Shown here piece after piece: positions 18,021 to 27,118 of a stretch of 41,396 bases of DNA. Below the pieces are notes generated by a model. The model was not told the DNA's origin. It ran no database searches and worked only from the letters and a program-made list of their open reading frames with translations. A program made the translations under genes and the position numbers. Position 1 is the first letter of the stretch; each line of letters begins with the position of its first letter. The DNA comes from Rhodospirillales bacterium (GTDB lineage: Bacteria > Pseudomonadota > Alphaproteobacteria > Rhodospirillales > JASLLZ01), in assembly GCA_030754885.1 (NCBI GenBank), contig JASLZL010000123.1:1-41396 (forward strand). The letters are read 5' to 3'.

Positions 18021-18764
18021 TCAAGGGGCCAACATCCGCCGCGCCCGTTCCAGGTCGGCGGGAGTATCGACACCCAGCGGAACGGTGTCAACGAGGGCCG
18101 CGTCGATCCGCATGCCGTCCTCCAGGGCGCGGAGCTGCTCAAGCCGCTCGCGCTGCTCCAACACGCCGGGGGGAAGAGCGACGAAATGCTCAAGCGCCGG
18201 ACGCCGGTAGGCGTAGATGCCGATGTGGTGATAGAGCGGCCCATCGCCGGCCGGCACCGCCAGGCGGCTGAAATAAAGTGCCCGGCCGACTGGGGCGCCG
18301 TCGCCGAACGATACCGCCGCCTTGACCACGTCCTCATCGCGGGCCTCCGCCGGATCGACGATGGCGGCAACCAAGGTGGCGATGTCGACGGCGGGCTCAT
18401 CGAGGGGTGCCAAGGCAGCGTGGATCGCCTCGGGCTCAATGGTCGGCAGGTCTCCTTGTAAATTAATCACGGCGTCATGGCGTTCCTTGGCGTCAATTGC
18501 GCCAAGAGCCTCATACACCCGGTCGGAGCCCGATGGGTGGTCGGGTCGGGTCATGACAGCGCGCCCGCCGGCCGCCTCGACGGCGGTGGCGACCTCGGTC
18601 TCGGCGCAAGCCACCACTACCGGTCCCAGGTCGGCGTCGCGGGCCCGGCGCCACACATGGACGATCATCGCTTCGCCATGGATATCGGCCAGCGGCTTGC
18701 CCGGCAGGCGCTTCGACGCCATGCGGGCGGGGATAACGATAACGGGATTGCCGGGCCTGCTCAT
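18021..18764 (-). CDS. kdsB: 3-deoxy-manno-octulosonate cytidylyltransferase (CMP-KDO synthetase)
   Basis: Activates KDO as CMP-KDO for lipopolysaccharide core synthesis. The 247-residue product starts MSRPGNPVIVIPARMASKRL, with the family nucleotide-binding PARMASKRLPGKPL, and later NLQGDLP and DYLTHIGIYAYR-type segments (here HHIGIYAYRRPALE). The frame is open upstream but the extra residues are not family-like. Adjacent to pheA and divergent from a cytochrome c gene, an arrangement common in alphaproteobacteria. Its presence implies a KDO-containing outer membrane. Confidence 0.96.
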   Translation of the reverse strand: MSRPGNPVIVIPARMASKRLPGKPLADIHGEAMIVHVWRRARDADLGPVVVACAETEVATAVEAAGGRAVMTRPDHPSGSDRVYEALGAIDAKERHDAVINLQGDLPTIEPEAIHAALAPLDEPAVDIATLVAAIVDPAEARDEDVVKAAVSFGDGAPVGRALYFSRLAVPAGDGPLYHHIGIYAYRRPALEHFVALPPGVLEQRERLEQLRALEDGMRIDAALVDTVPLGVDTPADLERARRMLAP

Positions 18765-18843
18765 GGGAACTGTTCCGAATACTTGTCCATGCACATTAGA
18801 CCGGGGCGGGGGTGGGCGGAACCCGCTTTTGCAAGCGCGGCTG

Positions 18844-18872
18844 TTGAACGCGGCGCCGCGCGAGGCTAAATT
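18844..18872 (+). promoter_or_regulatory. Probable promoter of the cytochrome c gene
   Basis: ttgaac at 18844-18849 and taaatt at 18867-18872 with 17-bp spacing, each matching four of six consensus bases, about 47 bases before the ATG. A ribosome binding site agagga follows at about 18905-18910. Confidence 0.5.
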
Positions 18873-18919
18873 GCCGCACCCGCACGACGCCACGGCATGG
18901 CAAAAGAGGAACTAGACGC

Positions 18920-19444
18920 ATGAAATTTACGTTTCCGCAGATGTTCGGCGCCGCCCTTGTCATCACCCTTTGGCTGATCTGGGTCGGCAACATCATTGGC
19001 AATGCCCTGGTGCATGTGGATGAGGTCGAGGTGGCCGCGGTAACGGCCGAACCGAACGAAGCATCGAAAGCGCCTGCCAAGGCAGCACCGGCCGGCATCG
19101 CCGCCCTGCTGGCTTCGGCCAGTGCCGAGGCGGGCGGCAAACAGTTCAAGAAGTGCAAGGCCTGCCACACGACGAACCAGGGGGGAAAGAACCGCGTCGG
19201 CCCCAATCTCTGGGACGTTGTCGGCCAAGCCAAGGCGGCGCGGCCTGGATTTCGGTTCTCCGATGCACTGAAGGGCAAGGGCGGCGCGTGGACCTATGAC
19301 GATCTCGATCTCTACCTGACCAAGCCCAAGGACTTCGCGCCGGGAACCAAGATGAGCTTCGCGGGGCTGAAGAAAGCCGCCGACCGGGCCAACGTAATCC
19401 TCTATTTGCGTTCGCTTAGCGAGTCCCCCAAACCGCTTCCATGA
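18920..19444 (+). CDS. Membrane-anchored class I cytochrome c (CycM-like)
   Basis: Electron carrier of the respiratory chain held at the periplasmic face. The 174-residue product has an uncleaved N-terminal membrane segment (about 7-29), an Ala/Pro-rich flexible linker, and one cytochrome c domain with haem motif CKACH (C79, C82, H83) and axial Met145 in GTKMSFAGL. This matches the CycM/c552 type that passes electrons to aa3 oxidase. Its TGA overlaps the start of the next gene in an ATGA arrangement. Confidence 0.94.
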   Translation: MKFTFPQMFGAALVITLWLIWVGNIIGNALVHVDEVEVAAVTAEPNEASKAPAKAAPAGIAALLASASAEAGGKQFKKCKACHTTNQGGKNRVGPNLWDVVGQAKAARPGFRFSDALKGKGGAWTYDDLDLYLTKPKDFAPGTKMSFAGLKKAADRANVILYLRSLSESPKPLP

Positions 19445-20214
19445 CCGGGGGCGGCGCCTTCGTCGATCTCGCGGAAAAGCTAGCCGATGCGGCGGCGCCC
19501 ATCCACCGGCGCTATTTCCGTGCCGCCACCACCGTCGAGACCAAGGCGGACGCAAGCCCCGTCACGGTGGCTGACCGCGAGGCCGAGACGGCCATGCGCG
19601 CCATTTTGGCGGCGGAGGTACCGGACCACGGCATCCTGGGCGAGGAATACGGTAACCAGCGCATCGACGCCGAATACGTCTGGGTCCTCGACCCCCTGGA
19701 CGGCACCAAATCCTTCATAACCGGAAAGCCTACCTTTGGTACCCTGATCGGCCTGGCGCACCGCGGCCTGCCAGTGCTCGGCGTCATGGACCAACCGATC
19801 CTGAACGAACGCTGGATCGGCATCGAGGGACAGACAACCACCTTCAACGGTACGTCGATCGCCACCCGGCCCTGTGGTGCGTTAGAGCAGGCGTGGCTTT
19901 CCGCCACCTCGCCCGGCATGTTCGCGGGAAACGATTTCACTGGCTTCGAACGCCTGCGCAAACGGGTTTGGCACACGGTCTACGGCTCCGAATGCCTGGC
20001 CTACGGCCTGCTGGCCATGGGTTTCATCGATCTGGTGGTGGAGGCCGACCTCAAGCCCTTTGATTTTTGCGCCTTGGTCCCCGTGGTCAAAGGGGCCGGC
20101 GGCGCCATGACGGACTGGCAAGGGCAGCCGTTGACGCTAAAATCAGACGGCCGCGTCGTCGCCAGCGGAGACGCCGGGCTCCTTGATGCGGCCCTGGCGG
20201 CGCTCGCCGGTTGA
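19441..20214 (+). CDS. hisN: Inositol monophosphatase family, likely histidinol-phosphatase HisN
   Basis: Mg-dependent phosphatase of 257 residues. Metal-binding motifs are GEE at 67-69, DPLDGT at 84-89 and KPFDF with D208. The sequence resembles the IMPase-type histidinol-phosphatases that serve histidine biosynthesis in alphaproteobacteria and actinobacteria more than inositol-specific forms, but substrate cannot be settled from motifs. It is translationally coupled to the cytochrome c gene and directly precedes the transporter operon. Confidence 0.85.
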   Translation: MTGGGAFVDLAEKLADAAAPIHRRYFRAATTVETKADASPVTVADREAETAMRAILAAEVPDHGILGEEYGNQRIDAEYVWVLDPLDGTKSFITGKPTFGTLIGLAHRGLPVLGVMDQPILNERWIGIEGQTTTFNGTSIATRPCGALEQAWLSATSPGMFAGNDFTGFERLRKRVWHTVYGSECLAYGLLAMGFIDLVVEADLKPFDFCALVPVVKGAGGAMTDWQGQPLTLKSDGRVVASGDAGLLDAALAALAG

Positions 20215-20291
20215 CCACTCGGCCCTTGATCCCGGGGTCCGGGGTCCGTCACTATCGGTCGGCGGAACGGCTACGAAGGGAAAGGCCCCGG

Positions 20292-22244
20292 ATGGGTTGG
20301 AGCGTCCTCAGGCTTGCGGTGCTCGGCATTCTCGCCGTTACGGCCGCCGAGGCCCAACAAAAGACCACCGTCGCCCACGCCATAGCCATGCACGGCCAGC
20401 CTAAGTACGGTCCCGATTTCAAGCACTTCGACTACGTCGATCCGAATGCCCCCAAGGGGGGTTCTGTACGCCTCGGCGTGCGCGGCACCTTCGACAATTT
20501 CAATCGGTTCATCCCAAAGGGAGTGGCCGGGGCCGGCGACGCCACCGAGACCTTGTTAACGTCGAGCGCGGACGAGCCGTTCACCCAGTACGGGCTTATC
20601 GCCGAGAGCCTCGAGTGGCCCGAGGACCGTTCGTGGGTCGTCTTCACGCTCAGGCCCGAGGCTCGGTGGCACGACGGCAAGCCGATCACCGTCGAAGACG
20701 TGATCTTCTCGCTCGACATTCTGAAAACCAAGGGGCGTCCCTTTTATCGTTTCTATTACGCCAGCATCAAGAAGTCCGAGAAGGTGGGACCGCGCAAGGT
20801 CAAGTTCACCTTTGCCGAGGCGGGCAACCGGGAACTGCCCCTGATCGCCGGCCAAATTCCCATCCTGCCCAAACACTATTGGGAGGGTGAGGGCCGCGAC
20901 TTCACCAAGACCACCTTGGAACCGCCGCTCGGCAGCGGCCCTTACCGCATCACCGGCTCCGAACCCGGCCGCCACATCGTGGTTGAACGGGTCAAGGATT
21001 ACTGGGGCGCCCATCTGCCGGTCAGACGCGGGCGCAGCAATTTCAACAGCCTCCGCTACGAGTACTATTTCGACGAGACCGTTCTGCGCCAGGCGCTCAA
21101 GGCCGGCAAGCTCGACTATCGCGAGGAAAATCAGGCCAAGGCCTGGGCGCTGGATTACGACACCCCGGCGGTGCGCGACGGCCGGCTGAAGCTGGAGAAG
21201 ATCGGGCACCAAAACCCGACCGGCATGCAGGCCTTCGTCATGAATTCCCGGCGCCAGGTGTTCAAGGACCGTAAGCTGCGCCGGGCGCTGGCCTATGCCT
21301 TCGACTTCGAATGGAGCAACCGCAACCTCTTTTTCAGCCAGTACACGCGCACCGAGAGCTATTTCTCCAACTCGGATCTGGCCTCAACGGGCCTGCCCAA
21401 GGGCGAAGAGCTGGCTGTGTTGGAAGGTTACCGCGGCCGCGTTCCAGATGAGGTCTTCAACCAGGTCTATAAAGCCCCCAAAACCGACGGCTCGGGCTGG
21501 CCGCGCGATAACCTCAGCCGCGCCTTCGCGCTTCTAGCCGAGGCCGGCTGGGTGGTGCGCAACATGAAGCTCGTCAACGCCGAGACGGGAAAGCGCCTGA
21601 AGTTTGAGATCCTTCTGTACTCGACCACCTTTGAGCGCGTCGTACTGCCCTTCAAGCGCAACCTAACGCGCCTTGGCATCGACGCCCGCGTACGCCTTGT
21701 CGATACATCCCAATATACCAACCGAATGCGCGAGTTTGACTTCGACATAGTCGTCGGCGGCTGGGGCCAATCCGAATCGCCGGGTAACGAGCAGCGCGGC
21801 TACTGGAGCTCCGCCGCCGCCGCTTCGCCGGCAGCGCAAAACCTTATCGGCATCAAGGACCCGGTGGTTGACGAGTTGATCGAGTTGGTGATCTCGGCAC
21901 CCAGTCGCCAGAGTTTGGTGAACCGCACCCGGGCCCTGGACCGGGTGTTGTTGTGGGGCCACTACGTGATTCCCAACTGGCACGTGCGCGTCGACCGCAT
22001 TGCGTCATGGGACAAGTTCAGCCGCCCCGCCATCACACCGCGCCACGGCACCAACCTCGACTACTGGTGGTTCGATGCGGCCAAGGACGCGGCATTGAAG
22101 GAACGCCAAGTCGTCCAGTCCACCGATGAGGAAGCAGCGGTCGGCGCCACGCCGGGTGTCGGGACCGCCATTGCGGTCTTCTTGGGTCTGATGGTAGTGG
22201 GCTTCGTCGTCGTTCGCCAAGCCTTCGGCCGCCGGTCGGGATAG
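20292..22244 (+). CDS. yejA: Extracellular solute-binding protein, YejA-like (family 5)
   Basis: Periplasmic binding protein of an oligopeptide/microcin C-type ABC importer. From the ATG at 20292 the product has 650 residues: a signal peptide with cleavage near AEA|QQ, then the family 5 domain (YGPDFKHFDYVDPNAPKGG). A TTG at 20211 would overlap hisN and add 27 charged residues before the signal, so it is rejected. Unusually the C-terminus has a second hydrophobic segment (GTAIAVFLGLMVVGFVVV) followed by RQAFGRRSG, predicting a membrane-anchored binding protein. It heads yejABEF. Confidence 0.9.
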   Translation: MGWSVLRLAVLGILAVTAAEAQQKTTVAHAIAMHGQPKYGPDFKHFDYVDPNAPKGGSVRLGVRGTFDNFNRFIPKGVAGAGDATETLLTSSADEPFTQYGLIAESLEWPEDRSWVVFTLRPEARWHDGKPITVEDVIFSLDILKTKGRPFYRFYYASIKKSEKVGPRKVKFTFAEAGNRELPLIAGQIPILPKHYWEGEGRDFTKTTLEPPLGSGPYRITGSEPGRHIVVERVKDYWGAHLPVRRGRSNFNSLRYEYYFDETVLRQALKAGKLDYREENQAKAWALDYDTPAVRDGRLKLEKIGHQNPTGMQAFVMNSRRQVFKDRKLRRALAYAFDFEWSNRNLFFSQYTRTESYFSNSDLASTGLPKGEELAVLEGYRGRVPDEVFNQVYKAPKTDGSGWPRDNLSRAFALLAEAGWVVRNMKLVNAETGKRLKFEILLYSTTFERVVLPFKRNLTRLGIDARVRLVDTSQYTNRMREFDFDIVVGGWGQSESPGNEQRGYWSSAAAASPAAQNLIGIKDPVVDELIELVISAPSRQSLVNRTRALDRVLLWGHYVIPNWHVRVDRIASWDKFSRPAITPRHGTNLDYWWFDAAKDAALKERQVVQSTDEEAAVGATPGVGTAIAVFLGLMVVGFVVVRQAFGRRSG

Positions 22245-22255
22245 GAACCCTTATC

Positions 22256-23371
22256 ATGTTCGCTTATATCATCCGTCGCCTGGCGCTCATCGTGCCGACG
22301 CTCTTGGGCATCGTGCTGATCAACTTCGTCATCGTCCAGTTGGCGCCCGGCGGACCGGTCGAACAGGCGATCGCCCAAATCACCGGCGAAGGCGCGCAGA
22401 TCACGGACCGCATCACCCGCAGCGGCAGCGGCGAGACCCTTGGGGGTGGCCGGCAAGGAGACCTCGCCGGCGCCACTTCGCAGCAGAGCAAGTACCGGGG
22501 CGCCCAGGGACTGGACCCGGAGTTCATCAAAGAGCTAGAACGCCAGTACGGCTTCGATAAGCCGCTACACGAGCGCTTCTTAAAGACCATCGGGGACTAC
22601 GCCGTATTCGACTTCGGCGAGAGTTTTTTCCGCGACCGCAGGGTGATCGATCTGGTGATCGATAAGTTGCCGGTCTCCATATCGCTTGGCCTGTGGACGA
22701 CCATCTTGATCTATCTCATCTGCATTCCGCTTGGCGTCATCAAGGCAGTGCGCGACGGTAGCCGTTTTGACACCGTGACCAGCGGCATCATCATTGTCGG
22801 CTATGCCATTCCCAGCTTCCTTCTCGCCGTCCTGCTGGTCGTCCTGTTCGCCGGCGGTAGTTATCTTGAGTGGTTTCCCCTGCGTGGCTTGGTGTCGGAA
22901 AACTGGCAGCAGCTTTCCTGGCCCGACCTTATCCTCGACTATTTCTGGCACATGGTCCTGCCCATTACGGCCATGGTCATCGGCGGTTTTGCGACGTTGA
23001 CCATGCTGACCAAGAATTCGTTCCTCGACCAGGTATCTCAGCAGTACGTCGTCACGGCGCGGTCCAAGGGCCTGACCGAGAACCGGGTCCTCTACGGCCA
23101 TGTCTTCCGTAACGCCATGTTGATCGTCATCGCCGGCTTTCCCGGCGCCTTCATCGGCATCTTGTTCACCGGCTCAGTTTTCATCGAGACCATTTTTTCC
23201 CTCGACGGGCTCGGCCGCCTCGGCTTCGAGGCAGCCTTCGCACGCGATTATCCGGTCATGTTCGGAACGCTCTATGTCTTCTCTCTACTGGGTCTGGTCG
23301 TGAGCCTGATCAGTGATCTGGCCTATCACGTCGTCGATCCGCGCATCACCTTCGAAGCCCAGGAGGGCTGA
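22256..23371 (+). CDS. yejB: Peptide ABC transporter permease, YejB-like
   Basis: Inner-membrane permease of 371 residues, starting MFAYIIRRLALIVPTLLGI. After the first membrane segment it has the long periplasmic insert seen in YejB (about residues 40-110, rich in Gly and charged residues), then five further segments and the EAA-like motif near ARSKGLTENRVLYGHVFRNA. Starts 11 bases after yejA. Forms the channel with YejE. Confidence 0.94.
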   Translation: MFAYIIRRLALIVPTLLGIVLINFVIVQLAPGGPVEQAIAQITGEGAQITDRITRSGSGETLGGGRQGDLAGATSQQSKYRGAQGLDPEFIKELERQYGFDKPLHERFLKTIGDYAVFDFGESFFRDRRVIDLVIDKLPVSISLGLWTTILIYLICIPLGVIKAVRDGSRFDTVTSGIIIVGYAIPSFLLAVLLVVLFAGGSYLEWFPLRGLVSENWQQLSWPDLILDYFWHMVLPITAMVIGGFATLTMLTKNSFLDQVSQQYVVTARSKGLTENRVLYGHVFRNAMLIVIAGFPGAFIGILFTGSVFIETIFSLDGLGRLGFEAAFARDYPVMFGTLYVFSLLGLVVSLISDLAYHVVDPRITFEAQEG

Positions 23372-23374
23372 GCC

Positions 23375-24487
23375 ATGGAACGCCAGCGCTTCCTCGGCAT
23401 GCAAATCGGCCCCCTGACGGCGCGCCGTCTGGCCAACTTCCGGGCCAACCGGCGCGGCTTTTGGTCGCTGTGGATTTTCCTGGCGCTTTTCGTCGGCAGC
23501 CTGTTTGCAGAGTTCATCGCCAACGACCGGCCCATCGTCGTCTACTACGACGGCGGTTGGTACGCCCCCGTCTTCGCCGCCTATCCCGAGACCGCCTTTG
23601 GCGGCAAGTTCGAGACCGAGGCCGATTACCGGGACCCGTTCGTCGTCGGGCTGATCAACGAAAAGGGATGGATGATTCAGCCCCTGGTTCCCTACAACCA
23701 TCAAACCGTAGCCTGGAACCTGGCGGTACCGGCGCCTTCGCCGCCCGACGCCGAACACTGGCTGGGCACCGACGACCAAGCCCGCGACGTGGTGGCGCGG
23801 CTAATATACGGCTTTCGCATTTCGGTCCTGTTCGGCTTCACCTTGACCCTCGTCAGCGCCGTAATCGGAGTCGCCGCCGGCGCCGTCCAGGGCTATTTCG
23901 GCGGCTGGGTCGACCTCCTTTTCCAGCGCTTCATGGAGGTCTGGTCGGGCATGCCGACCCTTTACATGTTGATCATCATGGCCAGTATCGTCGAACCCAA
24001 CTTTTGGTGGCTGTTGGGCATCATGCTCTTGTTCTCGTGGATGGGCCTGGTCGGCGTCGTCAGGGCCGAATTCCTCAAGGTGCGCAACTTCGACTATGTG
24101 CGCGCCGCCCGGGCGTTGGGCGTCGGCGACACCATGATCATGTACCGCCACATCCTGCCCAACGCCATGGTGGCGGCACTCACGTTCCTGCCCTTCATCC
24201 TTTCGGGTTCGGTGACCGTGCTCACCGGCCTCGACTTCCTAGGCATCGGCCTGCCACCCGGCTCAGCCTCTCTCGGCGAGCTTCTGGCCCAGGGCAAGGC
24301 CAACCTGCAAGCGCCGTGGCTGGGGCTGACCGGCTTTTTTGCCATCGCCGTCCTGTTGAGCCTTCTGATCTTCATCGGCGAGGCGGTGCGCGACGCCTTT
24401 GATCCGCGCAAAGCCTTCGACGCACCACCGGTGGCCGAGGACGCGCTGGCCGCCCCGTCGGCCACCACCGCGGCGGGGGTGCACTGA
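23375..24487 (+). CDS. yejE: Peptide ABC transporter permease, YejE-like
   Basis: 370-residue second permease. It has a large periplasmic domain between the first two membrane segments (about 50-130, including YYDGGWYAPVFAAYPET), then the transmembrane core and the EAA motif in VRAARALGVGDTMIMYRHILPN. It follows yejB by three bases, and its TGA overlaps the yejF ATG by one base, so translation is coupled. Confidence 0.94.
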   Translation: MERQRFLGMQIGPLTARRLANFRANRRGFWSLWIFLALFVGSLFAEFIANDRPIVVYYDGGWYAPVFAAYPETAFGGKFETEADYRDPFVVGLINEKGWMIQPLVPYNHQTVAWNLAVPAPSPPDAEHWLGTDDQARDVVARLIYGFRISVLFGFTLTLVSAVIGVAAGAVQGYFGGWVDLLFQRFMEVWSGMPTLYMLIIMASIVEPNFWWLLGIMLLFSWMGLVGVVRAEFLKVRNFDYVRAARALGVGDTMIMYRHILPNAMVAALTFLPFILSGSVTVLTGLDFLGIGLPPGSASLGELLAQGKANLQAPWLGLTGFFAIAVLLSLLIFIGEAVRDAFDPRKAFDAPPVAEDALAAPSATTAAGVH

Positions 24488-26118
24488 TGGCGGGCCAACA
24501 ATTACTCAGCCTGCGCAACCTCTCGGTCTCATTCGGCCGCGGTGCCCGCCAGGTCGATGCGGTGCGCGAGGTCTCCTTCGATATCGCCAAGGGCGAGACC
24601 GTCGGGCTGGTCGGTGAGTCGGGCTCGGGCAAGTCGGTGACCGCACTGTCGGTGCTGCAACTCTTGCCCTATCCCACGGCCTGGCACCCGGGGGGCAGCA
24701 TCCGCTATGGCGGCGAGGAACTGCTGGGAGCGAACGAGGATCGCTTGCGCGACCTGCGCGGCAACCAAATCGCCATGATCTTTCAAGAGGCCCTGACTTC
24801 GCTCAACCCCCTGCATTCGATTGAGCGCCAAATCTCCGAAGTGCTTTTCGTCCACAAGCGTATGGACCAGCGTCAGGCCCGCGATCGGGTTGTTGAGCTT
24901 TTGCATCTGGTCGGCCTGCCCGAGGCCGAGAACCGCCTCCACTCCCTGCCCCATGAGTTTTCCGGCGGCCAGCAACAGCGCGTCATGATTGCCATGGCGC
25001 TGGCTAACGAGCCTGACCTGTTGATCGCCGACGAGCCGACTACCGCGCTCGACGTCACCATCCAGGCACAGATCCTGAAGCTTCTTTCCGATCTCCAGGC
25101 GCGGCTCGGCATGGCGCTGTTGTTGATCACCCACGACCTTGGCATCGTGCGCCACATGGCGGATCGGGTCGCGGTTATGAGCAAGGGCCGCATCGTCGAA
25201 CAAGGCGCCGCCGCCGACGTCTTCGAGCGCCCCAGCGACGCCTACACAAAGGCGCTCTTGGCGGCCGAGCCCAGGGGGCGGCCCGAGCCCGGGCCCGCCG
25301 ACGCGCCCGAGATCATGGCAGCCGACGCGGTCAAGGTGTGGTTCCCGATCAAGCGCGGCCTCATCCGGCGCACCGTCGACCACGTCAAGGCGGTGGATGG
25401 GATCACGCTTCATGTCCGCCAGGGCCACACGCTGGGTGTCGTTGGTGAAAGCGGATCGGGCAAGAGCACGCTTGGCCGAGCACTGTTGCGCCTGGAAGGA
25501 AGCCAAGGCGACGTGCGCTTCGACGGCCGCTCCATCCGTAGCCTCAGGTGGAAGGAACTGCGGCCCCTCAGACGCGAGATGCAGATTGTCTTCCAAGACC
25601 CTATCGGCAGCCTTAACCCGCGCCTCTCGGTGGGACGCATCGTCGAGGAGGGCCTGATCGTCCACGAACTTGGTGGCAGCGATGACGAACGCCGGGCGCT
25701 AATCGGCGAAGTGCTGAAAGAGGTCGGTCTAGAGCCCGAGATGCAGGAACGCTATCCCCACGAGTTTTCGGGCGGCCAGCGCCAACGCATCTCCATCGCC
25801 CGAGCCTTGGTGTTGAAGCCCAAGTTCATCGTCCTTGATGAACCGACCAGCGCACTGGACATGTCGGTACAGGCGCAGATCGTCGAGCTTTTGCGCGACC
25901 TGCAAGTACGCCACAACCTGGCCTACCTGTTCATTAGCCACGACCTTAAAGTGGTCCGGGCGCTGGCCCATGACGTGATTGTCATGCGTCGCGGCAAGGT
26001 GGTAGAACAAGGGCCGTCGGAAGCGCTCTTCGCCAATCCCAAGGAAACCTATACTCGGGCCTTGATGGCGGCGGCCTTTGAGATGAAGGCTGACGAGACG
26101 GGCGCTGTCGATACGTGA
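24487..26118 (+). CDS. yejF: Peptide ABC transporter ATP-binding protein, YejF-like (two NBDs)
   Basis: Cytoplasmic ATPase of 543 residues containing two complete nucleotide-binding domains. First: Walker A GESGSGKS (43-50), signature FSGGQQQRV, Walker B LLIADEP. Second: GESGSGKST, FSGGQRQRI and FIVLDEP. The fused architecture is diagnostic for YejF as opposed to separate DppD/DppF subunits. Last transporter gene; the first hydroxyacid dehydrogenase gene follows after 48 bases. Confidence 0.95.
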   Translation: MAGQQLLSLRNLSVSFGRGARQVDAVREVSFDIAKGETVGLVGESGSGKSVTALSVLQLLPYPTAWHPGGSIRYGGEELLGANEDRLRDLRGNQIAMIFQEALTSLNPLHSIERQISEVLFVHKRMDQRQARDRVVELLHLVGLPEAENRLHSLPHEFSGGQQQRVMIAMALANEPDLLIADEPTTALDVTIQAQILKLLSDLQARLGMALLLITHDLGIVRHMADRVAVMSKGRIVEQGAAADVFERPSDAYTKALLAAEPRGRPEPGPADAPEIMAADAVKVWFPIKRGLIRRTVDHVKAVDGITLHVRQGHTLGVVGESGSGKSTLGRALLRLEGSQGDVRFDGRSIRSLRWKELRPLRREMQIVFQDPIGSLNPRLSVGRIVEEGLIVHELGGSDDERRALIGEVLKEVGLEPEMQERYPHEFSGGQRQRISIARALVLKPKFIVLDEPTSALDMSVQAQIVELLRDLQVRHNLAYLFISHDLKVVRALAHDVIVMRRGKVVEQGPSEALFANPKETYTRALMAAAFEMKADETGAVDT

Positions 26119-26166
26119 AGGCGGAGCCAACCGCCGGCGGAAAAGAGGAAACGGACGGAATACACC

Positions 26167-27096
26167 ATGGCGATCCTATTCAGCTACGCCGGCGGCGATG
26201 CGGACTTCTGGCGCGCTCAGATGGAAGAACGCGTGCCCGGTCAAGAGTTCCGCGTCTTTCCCGACACCGGCGATCCCGGTGATATCGAGTTCGCCCTGGT
26301 CTGGCTGCACCCCGAGGGCGATCTCAAGAATTATCCCAACCTCAAGGCCATCTTGTCGCTAGGGGCCGGCGTCGAGCACGTTCTGCGCGACCCCGACCTG
26401 CCCGAAGGCGTGCCCATCGTGCGTCTGGTTGATGACATACTGGCCCAGGACATGGCGCTCCATGTCGTCCATTGGGTAATCCACTATCATCGTAATTATC
26501 ACGTCTATGGCGGGGACCAGGGCAACAAGCACTGGCAGCGGCTGCGCTTTCCCGACACCGCCGAGCGCCGGGTCGGCATCCTGGGCATGGGGGAATTGGG
26601 GACGGAGGCGGCGCGGCATGTGCGCGATCTGGGTTTCGCCGTTGCCGGTTGGAGCCGCACGCCCAAGACCGTTGAAGGCGTCGAGAGCTTCCACGGCCCG
26701 GATGGCCTGATGCCCTTTCTTCGGCGCACCGATATCCTGGCCTCGCTGCTGCCGCTCACCGGGGCGACCGAAAACCTGCTTGATAAAGAAAAATTCGCCG
26801 CCATGCCCGAAGGTGCGTATCTCATCAACCTCAGCCGCGGTGCAATCTTGGTCGACGAGGACCTGTTGGCGGCCCTTGATTCAGGCGCCATTGCGGGCGC
26901 CGCGCTGGACGTCTTCCGCACTGAGCCCTTGCCACCGAACGACCCCTATTGGAGCCACCCCAAGGTCGCGGTGACGCCCCACGCGGCCGGTCCGACCAAC
27001 GACCGTTCGGCAGCCCGCAAGGTAGCCGAGAACATCAACCGGGTGCTCGCCGGCGAGTCGCCGCATCCTGTGCTCGACATGGAACAACGTTACTGA
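26167..27096 (+). CDS. GhrA-like 2-hydroxyacid dehydrogenase, copy 1
   Basis: 309-residue D-2-hydroxyacid dehydrogenase, nearest to glyoxylate/hydroxypyruvate reductase A. It has the nucleotide-binding GILGMGELG (137-145) and, after the second strand, GWSRTPK with Ser-Arg favouring NADPH. The catalytic set is R224, E253 and H272. Substrate could be glyoxylate, hydroxypyruvate or another 2-oxoacid. First of three paralogues separated by a dioxygenase gene, and probably co-transcribed with yejABEF. Confidence 0.9.
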   Translation: MAILFSYAGGDADFWRAQMEERVPGQEFRVFPDTGDPGDIEFALVWLHPEGDLKNYPNLKAILSLGAGVEHVLRDPDLPEGVPIVRLVDDILAQDMALHVVHWVIHYHRNYHVYGGDQGNKHWQRLRFPDTAERRVGILGMGELGTEAARHVRDLGFAVAGWSRTPKTVEGVESFHGPDGLMPFLRRTDILASLLPLTGATENLLDKEKFAAMPEGAYLINLSRGAILVDEDLLAALDSGAIAGAALDVFRTEPLPPNDPYWSHPKVAVTPHAAGPTNDRSAARKVAENINRVLAGESPHPVLDMEQRY

Positions 27097-27118
27097 GATT
27101 AAGAACAGCGAGGCGAGA

